Positions 10,757 to 19,663 of a stretch of 64,000 nucleotides of DNA are shown one piece after another (positions within the stretch are counted from its first letter, which is position 1; every line of letters starts with the position of its first letter). This stretch comes from Euglena gracilis (lineage: Eukaryota; Euglenida; Euglenophyceae; Euglenales), in contig CP154955.1 of the NCBI GenBank assembly GCA_039621445.1, forward strand, positions 63,120,123-63,184,122, read 5' to 3'. The notes under the pieces are model-generated. The model had not been told where the DNA came from. It saw only the letters and a list, made by a program, of their open reading frames with translations, and searched no databases. The position numbers were made by a program, and so were the translations under genes.

Positions 10757-10990
10757 CTAAAGTGCTGCCTGAGTCCCAGGGAGGAGTTGTGAGCATGCCA
10801 GGCAGACGGGGCGTCCCGGTACACCGTGGGCAGGGTCCGGGGGGAGCTCCATCGGGATCTGGCTGATGGCTGCAACCGAGGAGATGGTGAGCTGCAAGAT
10901 TCGGGGGAGGTTGCGCCGGGCTGAAACATAATGGGGGAGGGGCTGTACAAGGAGCACCGCGGCTTCAATAAGGGCAGCCGGGCACTCCAC
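10757..10990 (-). other. Unrecognised coding-like block
   Basis: A 77-residue frame rich in Ala, Leu and Pro (AALIEAAVLLVQPLPHYV...) with a protein-like composition. It precedes the zinc-knuckle block on the same strand and could be part of the same second LINE. No motif identifies it. Confidence 0.25.
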
Positions 10991-11530
10991 TCCAGGGGGG
11001 AGTTGATGTGGTAGTCACAGGGGCAGGATGGCTCTAAGTAGGGAGGAAAGACTATCCCCTGTTATTATGAACCTCTCTCACTCCTTTCACAAACAGCACA
11101 AGCCCGCAGGTTGGCTCGATGAAAACACATAAGTAATAGATGATGATGGAGGATGAGAGAAAAACGGACAGGGGACATTGTTGAGATAAGAAAAAAGACA
11201 GAAGGAAATGCGGTGTGTTGGAGAAAGCAAACCAGATCAGGGCTCCCCTTCTGGACCACCCTGCACAGGGGGCCCTTGCGGGCTCCCGGCACACCCTTGT
11301 AGGAGCTCCAATGGAGAGCGGCAGGGCGGTCCTTAAAAGGGGAAAAAAACCCGTTGTCCCAGCACATTCAATTAAGAACTTGCACGAAAATGGGTAGAAT
11401 TTTCTGGCAATTTCCGGCTAGAGCAGGTCGACATCGGGAGAAAAACTTGATTGCTGGCATCCTTGCACCTCTGACAATCCACCCGGGTATCTAAAGATGC
11501 ATCTTTCAACCTTTTGATTTTCATTCCCAG

Positions 11531-11577
11531 TCGGGCCTTTGGCCGGCCCTTCGGCCCGAAGGTGGGGCGGTCCTTAA
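11531..11577. repeat. Dispersed GC-rich repeat, copy 2
   Basis: Counterpart of 1192-1240: GGCCTTTGGCCGGCCCT and then GGGGCGGTCCTTAAA, again followed by A-rich sequence. It immediately precedes (plus-strand order) the stop of the Arg/Ser-rich block at 11625. Confidence 0.5.
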
Positions 11578-11624
11578 AAAATAAAATAATTATAAAGTAA
11601 GGGGAAAATGAACTTATCCGTCTC

Positions 11625-12215
11625 TTATGGAACGCCCTGGAGAGGAGGGAACTGGGGTGGCTGTTGCTGACGTTGGGCCGGCCGTGGGGGACGTGGAGGG
11701 CTTCGTTGACGACGAGAGTACGGGGAACCGCTTCGTGAGGGAGGGTACGGATTCCGTGTGCGAGGTGGGGAGGGCGGGCGTCGGCGTGGGGAGTTCGGAC
11801 GTTTGTGACGGGGTGGACTCTGAGATCTGGAGCGGCCTCGACGACGAGGAACAGGTCCCTCAGCCTGCTGTCGACGAAGGAGTTCTTGCCACGGGAACGC
11901 TGGGAGGGTGCCGAACTGGGTGGAGTGGGGCTGTGAGGGTTGAGAGATGGTGGGTGCCACTGGGGGTTGAAGACGGGGTCGCTTGGTTGGGGGTTCTACA
12001 TCGGGGCGGCGGGTGCTGCTGCAATACACGGGTGTACCGTCTGGGTGGCGGGAGGTGACCCGGAACACAGCTCCGGAGGGGAGGGGAAACTCCAAGACTC
12101 CGTCCGCGCCATACAATTTGTTACTGGCCTCGGGGTAGGAAAATATCATTTCCAACTTCAGAAAATTAATGGGTGTTTCAGGGAGTCCGGCTCCAAAAGA
12201 ACAAAAAAAAAACAC
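11625..12215 (-). CDS. Arg/Ser/Pro-rich protein block, unrecognised
   Basis: The 196-residue frame has a compact part first (LYGADGVLEFPLPSGAVF, then VTSRHPDGTPVYC) and then a long basic tail with repeated RS, SP and PR dipeptides (RRRGRSRSQSPPRHKRPNSP). Such tails occur in RNA-binding proteins and in gag/ORF1 proteins of retroelements. The compact part starts near 12120, where an acceptor-like pyrimidine-rich stretch precedes it, so the first 30 residues may be intronic. It ends at a normal stop. Function unknown. Confidence 0.45.
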   Translation of the reverse strand: MFFFCSFGAGLPETPINFLKLEMIFSYPEASNKLYGADGVLEFPLPSGAVFRVTSRHPDGTPVYCSSTRRPDVEPPTKRPRLQPPVAPTISQPSQPHSTQFGTLPAFPWQELLRRQQAEGPVPRRRGRSRSQSPPRHKRPNSPRRRPPSPPRTRNPYPPSRSGSPYSRRQRSPPRPPRPAQRQQQPPQFPPLQGVP

Positions 12216-12527
12216 TTAAAACACTATTTCTGGGCGCCGCCTGCGCCAGTTAACTTTGACTATGTCTTGCGAATTGCCAGAGGGATGGGCCAAAAAACAG
12301 TCGGCTGCTTTGGAAGGAAAAATCAAGCCAAGAAACAAAGAATGGCCATGGGGGAAGAGGGAACAAAAAAAAACACTTAAAACACTTTTTCTGGGCGCCG
12401 CCAGCGCCAGTTAACTTTGACTATGTCTTGCGATTTGTCAGGGGGATGGGCCAAAAAACAGTCGGCTCTGCTTTGGAAGGAAAAATCAAGCCAAGAAACT
12501 AAGAACGGCCATGGGGGGGGGGAAGGG
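12199..12527. repeat. Tandem duplication, two ~162-bp units
   Basis: Unit 1 (12199-12360) and unit 2 (12361 to about 12527) both start with gaac plus an A run and share CACTTAAAACACT, GGGCGCCGCC, GCCAGTTAACTTTGACTATG and the 'caagccaagaaac' end. They differ by a handful of substitutions and small indels. No open frame spans both units. Confidence 0.9.
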
Positions 12528-12579
12528 GGAGAAGAAAAAGGGGGGGACAGCACCAGTCCTCTGGGGAATCAGCCGATGA

Positions 12580-12969
12580 CTAATTGATTGTATGGGTTGC
12601 ACCAGCTAATTCAACCCAAGGGCGTCGTGGTATGGTGGTGTACCAATAGCCCCGACGAGTAGCAACTGGCGGCACATCCCCAACAAACCCAAGATGACGA
12701 TGAAGTGTTTCCTTCACCAGCACAGCATCCAGGCCCATCAATTGATACATCCGGACTGCCACAGTGTCAGAGCTGGTGGGGACTGGACAAAGCGAAATAC
12801 TACAGCTCGTGCATGTTGAAAACAGGCAATGGTAATTCGGGTTGAATACCAGGATTGCGGGAGATGGAGCCCTCCCTCGGTAGCTGAAAACGGAGCATGG
12901 AACACCAGAAACGCCCCATAGGATACAAAGAAAATAAACTAAATCGCCTCGCATTGGGAGATGTTTCAT
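12580..12969 (-). CDS. Unrecognised coding block
   Basis: A 129-residue frame ending at a stop. The C-terminal 60 residues (VAVRMYQLMGLDAVLVKETL and PRRPWVELAGATHT) look like a folded protein; the N-terminal 25 residues are hydrophobic (LVYFLCILWGVSGV). It sits between other minus-strand blocks and could be an exon of the same gene. No family recognised. Confidence 0.35.
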   Translation of the reverse strand: MKHLPMRGDLVYFLCILWGVSGVPCSVFSYRGRAPSPAILVFNPNYHCLFSTCTSCSISLCPVPTSSDTVAVRMYQLMGLDAVLVKETLHRHLGFVGDVPPVATRRGYWYTTIPRRPWVELAGATHTIN

Positions 12970-13604
12970 GTCGGTAGAATCTGGAGGATGAGGGTGGGGA
13001 TGAGCTATGATTGCCAGTCTCTACCTGTCAGAGGCAGTTGTTGGGTCACTGGCAGCAGGCGCAGCTGCTCCTGCAGTGGCTGGTGCCTGAAGAGGACGAG
13101 GTGGCTCTAATTGCATACATGATGTCGTGGCTGCCGATGGGGGCTTGGGTACTGGGAGGGGGGGTGCTGCAGCCACCGAGGCGACCTGGGGGGCCGGTGG
13201 CGTCCCAGAAGCAGGAGTGGAGGAATCGGTTTAGCTCCTGAATGCACCAGATAAGATGGAGGCATCATGCTTAGCCGATGTCGTGAAGGCTGAATTTGAA
13301 AATCTAAGAGTTGGGTGTGTGGTATATGTGTTTATTCCTTAGCTACAAATCAGGGTGTGGTTGTGTGAGCCTGAACTAACTAACACAGGTCCTCGTTTTG
13401 CAAACACCAAAAAAGTTTGGTTAAGGGTAGATGGAGGAAAGGAGTAGGAAAGCGAGAGAAAAAGATAGACCCGTTAAAAGGATATTATAAACACCTAAGC
13501 TAAAATGGAGGTTGCCTGACAAAAGAAAAGAAAACAAAATAAAAAAAGGGGAAAAGACGTTACCAATAAAAAAAAACCGAAAGGCCGAGACTCCCTAACG
13601 AAAT
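12970..13604. other. No gene recognised
   Basis: The plus-strand frame at 13011-13241 is open but featureless. The 13380-13600 part is A-rich and non-coding. Confidence 0.4.
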
Positions 13605-14102
13605 CTAATGGCTAGCTGTTCCAACAGCAGGGGTTGAGGAGCCAACCCGCACAGAGGCACTATCACCCAGAGACGTGCTAAACCAATCCGGTTTAGGCTT
13701 CTTGGGGGCCATGAGAATGCAGACAGCGTCCTCGAGGATGCCCAGAGAGTCAGCATCTGGGGCCTCCAACAGGGAGTTGGCGATGCCGGCCCACACCGCA
13801 TCACGAGTGCGTGCAGCTGCCAGAGAGCGATGCGTGTCGGGGGTCAGGTAAGGCAGCTGCATTGCCAGGGACAGGCCGATCTCCTTCCATGGGGTCATTT
13901 CGGAGGCCACACGGACCCACTCCCGCAACTTCCCATAGACTTGTCGTCGGTGGTCGTCATCAGTGTCATCCGACATGCAGTTTTGCACGAGGCCTTCTCT
14001 CCAGACCCGCAGCTGCTCAACCACACGGTCGGCGTCGTTGCATAGAAAAGGGCTGGATACTCTGAAAGCTACCAGCGTGCAACCGACCATCGGGGGAGGC
14101 AA
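13605..14102 (-). CDS. Unrecognised coding block ending at a stop
   Basis: A 165-residue frame with globular, helix-rich composition: ADRVVEQLRVWREGLVQNCM, an acidic DDTDDDH stretch, then WVRVASEMTPWKEIG, and a basic-hydrophobic end (APKKPKPDWFSTSL) before the stop. It looks like a real protein C-terminus. Blocks at 14253-14840, 15204-15605, 15850-16317 and 16726-17055 on the same strand may be upstream exons. It could be a host gene or a LINE ORF1; I do not recognise the family. Confidence 0.45.
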   Translation of the reverse strand: MPPPMVGCTLVAFRVSSPFLCNDADRVVEQLRVWREGLVQNCMSDDTDDDHRRQVYGKLREWVRVASEMTPWKEIGLSLAMQLPYLTPDTHRSLAAARTRDAVWAGIANSLLEAPDADSLGILEDAVCILMAPKKPKPDWFSTSLGDSASVRVGSSTPAVGTASH

Positions 14103-14252
14103 TTTGGGGGGAGAATGCGTGGTCGAGGGTGGTCAAGTCGAGGCAGCACCTCGGGGCTTGGTGGATGGAAGAAATTAGAGTTTACAAAAAGATGATTGGG
14201 GGGGGGGAGAGGGTATCGGGCCGTATGTGTTACTGTGTGTGATCGCATGCTA

Positions 14253-14840
14253 TTATGTTGCTATTGAAATACTACCCACTAAGAAAATTTGGTGGTGAAA
14301 TAGGAGAGGAATAGGATAGGAGTTCCAGCAGAGCCGGGGGGGGGGGGGTGACGCGGTAGATTGCACGGCTGTAGCCAGGTCATCCCCGGTGACCACTGTG
14401 TCGAGGACTTTGACCAGTGGCTGGGCATGGTCCAGCGCCACCAGCATGTACCGCAAGGGGACGCAGGCCTGTTGGACGGAGGTGGGGTCCATCTTCTTGA
14501 CCAATGCATCACAGCGGCCTAGTTCTTCAGCAAAGGCTCGATGACGGCTCAGATCAGGGGCAGAGCGGCCGAGGGATGGTGCTGAATGCGTTCTGCTTGC
14601 GGGGGTCTTGGGGATGGGGAGGGCTGACTGACGAGGCGAAGGGTGGGTCTGCCGTTGAACAATAGGTGTGTGGTGTGGCACTGGAGCTGCGGGGGGCTTT
14701 GGGTGAAGCTGGATGGAGGTGATATTACCACGGGGGGTTCTGGGCTGTGGGGTGTGGTCTGCCGCGGCTAGTGCGCGGGCACTGAATTGCCTAGAGTCAA
14801 ACAGGGGGGTGGGGGTCACTGGGCGCCCTCTGAAAATCAA
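14253..14840 (-). CDS. Pro/Ser-rich then helical block, unrecognised
   Basis: A 195-residue frame: a Pro/Thr/His-rich first half, then a compact part (HRAFAEELGRCDALVKKMDP, PLRYMLVALDHAQPLVKVLD). A C run (minus strand, 14337-14348) ends the coherent reading; the last 35 residues are probably non-coding. It is likely an exon upstream of 13605-14102. Confidence 0.4.
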   Translation of the reverse strand: MIFRGRPVTPTPLFDSRQFSARALAAADHTPQPRTPRGNITSIQLHPKPPAAPVPHHTPIVQRQTHPSPRQSALPIPKTPASRTHSAPSLGRSAPDLSRHRAFAEELGRCDALVKKMDPTSVQQACVPLRYMLVALDHAQPLVKVLDTVVTGDDLATAVQSTASPPPPRLCWNSYPIPLLFHHQIFLVGSISIAT

Positions 14841-15203
14841 CGCAACACAAATTGCCAGCTTTCTCTCTCACACCGCTCCATCTGCGGGGGGGGGGGGGGG
14901 GTCGCTGATGGGAACCTTAAAAGAACTATGTATACGTGCCATGGAGAATAGGCACAAAGAGGCAAAAATTCGGGTATTGCCAGGGACGCTTGTCGGCAAA
15001 TCCTTTCTGAAGTAATTCAGATGTGCTGGAAGAATTTATGTCACTGGATGAAAACTTCAGAGGGCTGGGGAATGGAGGTTTGCCCATGGAGCCATTTTGG
15101 AAGGGTTCTTTCCCGAATGCCCTTTCCATTTGGGGGGGGGGGTAGCCTGGGGCAGTAATCTGGGGAGAACAGGCCAGTCACCTGCTTGTTAGGGTGAAAA
15201 ACA

Positions 15204-15605
15204 TTATGCAGCAATTCCTTGTTTGGAAGATAGGTGTGGGACCGGGGTCGGTGGCCAGGCCGGGTTTAGTGCTCCCGGGGGGACGAGATCTTCTCCCAGC
15301 ACAGAACCAGCAGGAGCCAGCTCATCACCACCTCCGGAGAGGTCCTGCACATCGACATCACAATAATCTGCGTCGACCAACTGGGGTGAGGGCTGTTGTG
15401 GAGGGGGGACCAGATGGGTGGGTGGGTCGTGGGTGGCTTCACGTGGGGCGATTGGAGTACCAGGCTGCCGCAATGACGAGGACCCACCGCCCCGACCAGG
15501 TTGTGCAGATAGATGAGCTGCCAGAACTGCACCTCGGAGGGCAGCTGTGGATACCGGGAGGCCAGCCATCTTGCCCTGGTCGTCGACGGTTGGTTTCCAG
15601 GACAC
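15204..15605 (-). CDS. Unrecognised coding block
   Basis: A 133-residue frame that starts with helix-like sequence (AALRGAVLAAHLSAQPG), is then Pro-rich, and finishes with an acidic stretch (VDADYCDVDVQDLSGGGDE). It has the same strand and style as its neighbours. No motif. Confidence 0.35.
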   Translation of the reverse strand: MSWKPTVDDQGKMAGLPVSTAALRGAVLAAHLSAQPGRGGGSSSLRQPGTPIAPREATHDPPTHLVPPPQQPSPQLVDADYCDVDVQDLSGGGDELAPAGSVLGEDLVPPGALNPAWPPTPVPHLSSKQGIAA

Positions 15606-15759
15606 GCACTGCCCGGCGTAGTAGGCCAGAACGCAGCATGCTGTGTACCGGGCTATTTGTCAAGTCCAGTGCTTGGTGGGGTGTTGTCACCCAAGCACAG
15701 AGACAGCCCCTATGTGGATAGATATAGACCTGACCCACGTGCCTGTAGACTGTAGATCT

Positions 15760-15802
15760 GACTGTAGATCTGATCTGATCTGGTCTGATCTGTAGACGTG
15801 AC
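15760..15802. repeat. TCTGATC-type short tandem repeat
   Basis: GTAGATCTGACTGTAGATCT and then repeated CTGATCTG and TGGTCTGATC units make a short degenerate tandem array. Confidence 0.75.
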
Positions 15803-15959
15803 AGCAGATCGCAGCAAAAGAGGGGCAGATTATCCACTGACCCTGCAAGTTAATTCTGGCTGCTGAGACGTCTGCTCCTGGCGAAATGATGAGTTTGCTG
15901 GGTAGCAGTTGACCAAAAAGCGTGCGCATATATTTCTGAAGCACAACAACCAGCAAGGG

Positions 15960-16317
15960 GGGACTGTGGACTCCACAAGAGCCAGAGCCAGAGGGTGGCC
16001 ATTGTCATGCTATTCTTGGCCGCCGGGACGGCCCCACCGGAGATGAAGCTCCGGATCATCCTGCTGTTCTCGCGGACAGCCGCAGCTAGCCGTTCCGCTC
16101 CAGCTGGGAAACGGTGGAAAGACAGCAAGGCGGCGACGACCTCATCGCACGATGCTGCATCGGAGGTGCGTTGTAATAGATCCTCAGACACCTCCCGTGC
16201 AGACAGCCATATGAAGCCCGGGTACTCAATTCGGAGTAGTTCCACATCTGTTGGGGTGATAGTGCCGCGTAGCACACTGAACCAGAGGCCAAAACTCTTA
16301 ACGACAAGGTGGTGCAA
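15960..16317 (-). CDS. Unrecognised coding block
   Basis: A frame with protein-like content: LLRIEYPGFIWLSAREVSED, LLSFHRFPAGAERLAAAVRE and a C-terminal FISGGAVPAAKNSMT. The frame stays open to 15850, but the last part reads as non-coding. It is a probable exon of the same minus-strand gene as its neighbours. No family recognised. Confidence 0.4.
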
Positions 16318-16365
16318 TAAGGGTGTTGTATGGGGGCAGTGAGATCAGCGTGTGGGACAGGCCAC

Positions 16366-16480
16366 ATAAAAAAACAACAACAAAAAAAACAAAACAAAAC
16401 AGAACAGAACAGAACAGAACAAAACAGACAAAAAACAAAAAAAAAACAGAAAACAAAAACAAAACAAAAATTCAAAAAAA
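16366..16480. repeat. A-rich simple sequence (AACAA / AACAG units)
   Basis: Low-complexity repeats of aacaa, aaaac and agaac units. Frames crossing it are artefacts. Confidence 0.9.
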
Positions 16481-16725
16481 AAAAGTGTACTATTTGGGGG
16501 GTAAATATTAGTTAATAGAGTTAAAATCATCTGTCTTGGGTCCAACGCAGTGTCCGTGACACAATTGTTTTGCTACATGAATGCCATTCAAAATCCTAGA
16601 TATCCAAAGTGGTGAACTTGGCCCTGTCACTTATATACAACGGACTTGGTGAGGGAAAAAAATAAGCACTTAACCATGGTAGGTCAGTCATAAATTAGGG
16701 GAGAGGATGTTCTGTTATTTAATGA

Positions 16726-17055
16726 TTAGGGGGGGGGGCAGACTGCAGGGAAACCAACAATAGGCGTCGCGTGTAATGGGATAAGATCAGCACCAGCTTG
16801 GTTCAAAATACTCTGCACCCAGACTCCTGGGACTTCTGCTGATGTGGGGCCATGGACAGCAATAGCCACCAGCTCCCCACTTTCTGCACGGCCTAGGCGA
16901 GTCACGGCGTACACCAAGTCGGGGTGGGACTCGAGGTAGCGTTGCTGTACGTCTGGGGCTAGACGGATGAAGTCGGCAGAGTGGTGGCATGGGGAGATCA
17001 TAATAGAAAACATTAGCCCATGAAATCTGAAAAAGTAACGTATCGTCATCGACAC
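16726..17055 (-). CDS. Unrecognised coding block, upstream-most of the series
   Basis: A 109-residue frame. The coherent part is RLAPDVQQRYLESHPDLVYA with VTRLGRAESGELVAIAVHGP, then VQSILNQAGADLIPLHATP. The first 30 residues are hydrophobic and AT-rich and may be intronic. No motif recognised. Confidence 0.4.
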   Translation of the reverse strand: MSMTIRYFFRFHGLMFSIMISPCHHSADFIRLAPDVQQRYLESHPDLVYAVTRLGRAESGELVAIAVHGPTSAEVPGVWVQSILNQAGADLIPLHATPIVGFPAVCPPP

Positions 17056-17486
17056 TGTTGAGAAATGCCCCAGTGTCCGAGTGTCCGTAGTTTCGTCGGC
17101 TGATGGTTATTACATGCGGGGGACACTAAACGAGGGGGGGCTATGGTTATGGGGTTGTGAAAGTGAGCGGTGCTGAGCGGTGCATCGGCAGAATGAGTCT
17201 GTTTAGGAGCTTGATGGATTGTCCAGAGGGAGAAAGGCTCCTCATGGACCGAAAATGCTGTCGTCGGTGAGAGCTTCTGCTGGCGTGGGAGCAGCTGGAG
17301 AGGCGCCCAAAGACATTGCGGTGGATGGAAGGCTGTGATGATGGGGCGGTTGATGGGAGGGGTGCCTGTCGGGGGCAGTGCAGTGGGTGCTAGCGACCCC
17401 AGGCAACCCTGGATTTAATCCATCGCATTACTGTTGAGAAGCTCCTAATCTAGAAGAGAGGAGAATGGAACCAATCACAAATAATT
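17056..17486. other. No gene seen
   Basis: Intermediate sequence between the minus-strand blocks and the truncated chromovirus. No convincing frame on either strand. Confidence 0.4.
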
Positions 17487-17910
17487 TTTGACAGCAGCGA
17501 TTACTCTGTTGGCGGAGTTCTTAGCCAGCATAATGCGGCGAATGAACTCCGACCTGTGGCTATCTTCAGCAGGAAGCTGCAGGGCGACAACGGGAAAGGA
17601 CAGGTTAAATGGAGCATTCGCGAAAAGGAGACATATGCCATTGTGCTTATTCTCCAGAAATTCCGCAGCTGGATGGCCAGTAGCTTGGTCCAGATACTCG
17701 TGTTGACGGATCATGAGAGCCTTCAACACTGGTATAACCGAGGACCTGAACAAGGCCATGTCATCAGGGGGCAGAAGATGCCGATGGCATGAGTTCTTGA
17801 GCCAGTTTAACCTGGTGGTAATTTATACCCCAGGTCACACGCAAAAAGTTGCGACTTTTCATGGCAGCCATGAGGCTGACCAGTTCGCACGTCGATCCGA
17901 CGCTGCGGAC
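17487..17910 (+). pseudogene. Chromovirus RNase H, 5'-truncated
   Basis: The frame beginning DSSDYSVGGVLSQHNAANEL has the Ty3-type RNase H start (first Asp). WSIREKETYAIVLILQKF gives the Glu helix and LVLTDHESLQHWYN the third acidic residue. The reading then shifts frame near 17735 and continues as WHEFLSQFNLVVIYTPGHTQ, the usual end of this domain before integrase. Nothing upstream is RT-like, so the element is cut off at about 17487. Confidence 0.8.
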
Positions 17911-18144
17911 AACATGCTCGATTCACTACCCGTTTCCCGGGTGTATCGCAGCATCGCCATTTCACTATTGCGTGGAAGGCGCCGGCGTGGCCGCACTGCC
18001 GGACCCCGTCGCATTACGTGTACGGAAACTCCTACCCCCCTATTTTTTCCGCGAATGGGATTATTCACGTGACCATATATATAGTACCATTGTGAATAGA
18101 CTTCGTAATGGTGAATCCATAGAGAATTACTCTCTATCACCTTT

Positions 18145-19512
18145 TTGCTGCTTATTTTCCGGAATGATTCTGGCTATAAATATTGTAAATCCCAAGACCT
18201 GGTTGATGATGTGATTTTGAGCTACCACAACCATGGTCACCCTGGGGCCCCCAAACTTCTTTCACTAGTGGGTCGCAGATATTGCACAACCCTGAGTGAA
18301 AAAGAATTATATTCGCGCTGTTTACTAATTTCGCAACGGTGCCAAATTTGTCAGGCTGTGAAACCGCGCAGAGGTACCCCCCCTGGTACGATGGATTTTT
18401 TCCCCGTACCACCAGACATTTTCACGTCCCTCTGCAAGAATTTTCTCGAACTTGAACCTTGCAAAGGATCAGATGACAAAATTTATGATTACGTTTTTGT
18501 TGTCGTCTGTCGGCTGAGTGGGTACATAGTAGCCATTCCATGCCGGAAAGCAGGGTTGACAACCCAAAATTTGGCATCTATATTCCTGGAGAAATGTATC
18601 TGCTTAATGGGTTTACCGAAAGAAATCGTGAGTGATCAAGATCACTTGATCTCTTCGCGGTTTTTCACAACTTTGTGTGGTTTACTCGGCATTGAGCAGC
18701 ACTTTTCCACTATATACCGCCCGAAAGGCAATGGTAGAGCCGAGGCAGCCGTGAAATCCGTTGTCAATATGCTTCGCCTTTCACTGGCTGACTCGGGTAA
18801 GAATTGGTTATCCGTTCTTCATTGGTGTTTAATATACATCAATACCTTGCCAGGGTTGGTATTACCACACTCACTGTACAAAATCGTTTTCGGACGAGAC
18901 CCTCCGGCCATAGGAGATATCCCCTCGGAGAGACCCGCCCGAAGTAGCGTCAGCTGTGAAACGTGGTTTGCAGAAGTGGAATCACTCCGCTCTGCAGTCC
19001 AATCACGTATAACAGAAATTCATTCCAACAAACGGAAATCGTTTTTACAGAACTTCAACACACCTGTGTATAGTTCAGGTGACCGCGTGTGGGTACGAAA
19101 TAACAGCACCCGCATGCAATCTTCAAAGCTAGATCCTCTTTGGCTCGGCCCATGCGAAATCTTGGAGAGGTTAGGTACTAGCGGGCGATTTAAAGTTGCC
19201 CTGCCCAACTGGATTGAGGACGTCCATATGGACGACTTCAAACCGTACCTAAGCCCCCCAGACGGAATAGCTATCCCCTGCCTATATTTCAAGCCCCGTT
19301 CCAGATTACCTGAAACGGACGACTTTGTGGTCGATAAGATAATAGACCACAAGGTCGACAAGGGTGTGCACTACTGGAAAGTTTGCTGGAGAGGGTATGG
19401 GCCAGAGGAGGACACTTGGGAGTCCGCATCCAGTTTTGTTGGATATGTCCAGCAGGATTGGAAGCTGTGGAACAAGCGCAATAACATAGACATAAACATA
19501 AACACTTTCTGA
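18145..19512 (+). CDS. Ty3/Gypsy integrase with C-terminal chromodomain
   Basis: 455-residue frame. The zinc-binding HHCC domain is visible (His28, His32, Cys66, Cys69), then the core: an SDQD motif with Asp164 and GRAEAAVK with Glu200, 35 residues between them, as in D,D-35-E integrases. The first catalytic Asp is expected near position 99, in SLCKNFLELEP, where Asn is found instead. A GPCEIL segment follows, and a chromodomain occupies about 395-440 (DKIIDHKVDKGVHYWKVCWRG then EEDTWE). The real protein would be fused upstream to RNase H; this start is just the first Met. A chromodomain would direct integration to marked chromatin. The substitution suggests an inactive copy. Confidence 0.9.
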   Translation: MLLIFRNDSGYKYCKSQDLVDDVILSYHNHGHPGAPKLLSLVGRRYCTTLSEKELYSRCLLISQRCQICQAVKPRRGTPPGTMDFFPVPPDIFTSLCKNFLELEPCKGSDDKIYDYVFVVVCRLSGYIVAIPCRKAGLTTQNLASIFLEKCICLMGLPKEIVSDQDHLISSRFFTTLCGLLGIEQHFSTIYRPKGNGRAEAAVKSVVNMLRLSLADSGKNWLSVLHWCLIYINTLPGLVLPHSLYKIVFGRDPPAIGDIPSERPARSSVSCETWFAEVESLRSAVQSRITEIHSNKRKSFLQNFNTPVYSSGDRVWVRNNSTRMQSSKLDPLWLGPCEILERLGTSGRFKVALPNWIEDVHMDDFKPYLSPPDGIAIPCLYFKPRSRLPETDDFVVDKIIDHKVDKGVHYWKVCWRGYGPEEDTWESASSFVGYVQQDWKLWNKRNNIDININTF

Positions 19513-19663
19513 AACGATTTCGGTTTGGAGAACGCGTGTGTTTTATGTGAATGTTTCGCGATTATACCCCCTGCACTTCCTTATTTCTCTATCTTTCTCG
19601 CAGAGTTTTTGATTAAGATAGAAGCCTTCCTCTTTCAGTGCACCAGCACTCAAAGCGACTGAC

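Noticed and set aside
16345-16545. Phe/Leu/Cys-rich hydrophobic frame resembling a membrane protein
   Set aside because: It is the complement of an A-rich simple repeat.
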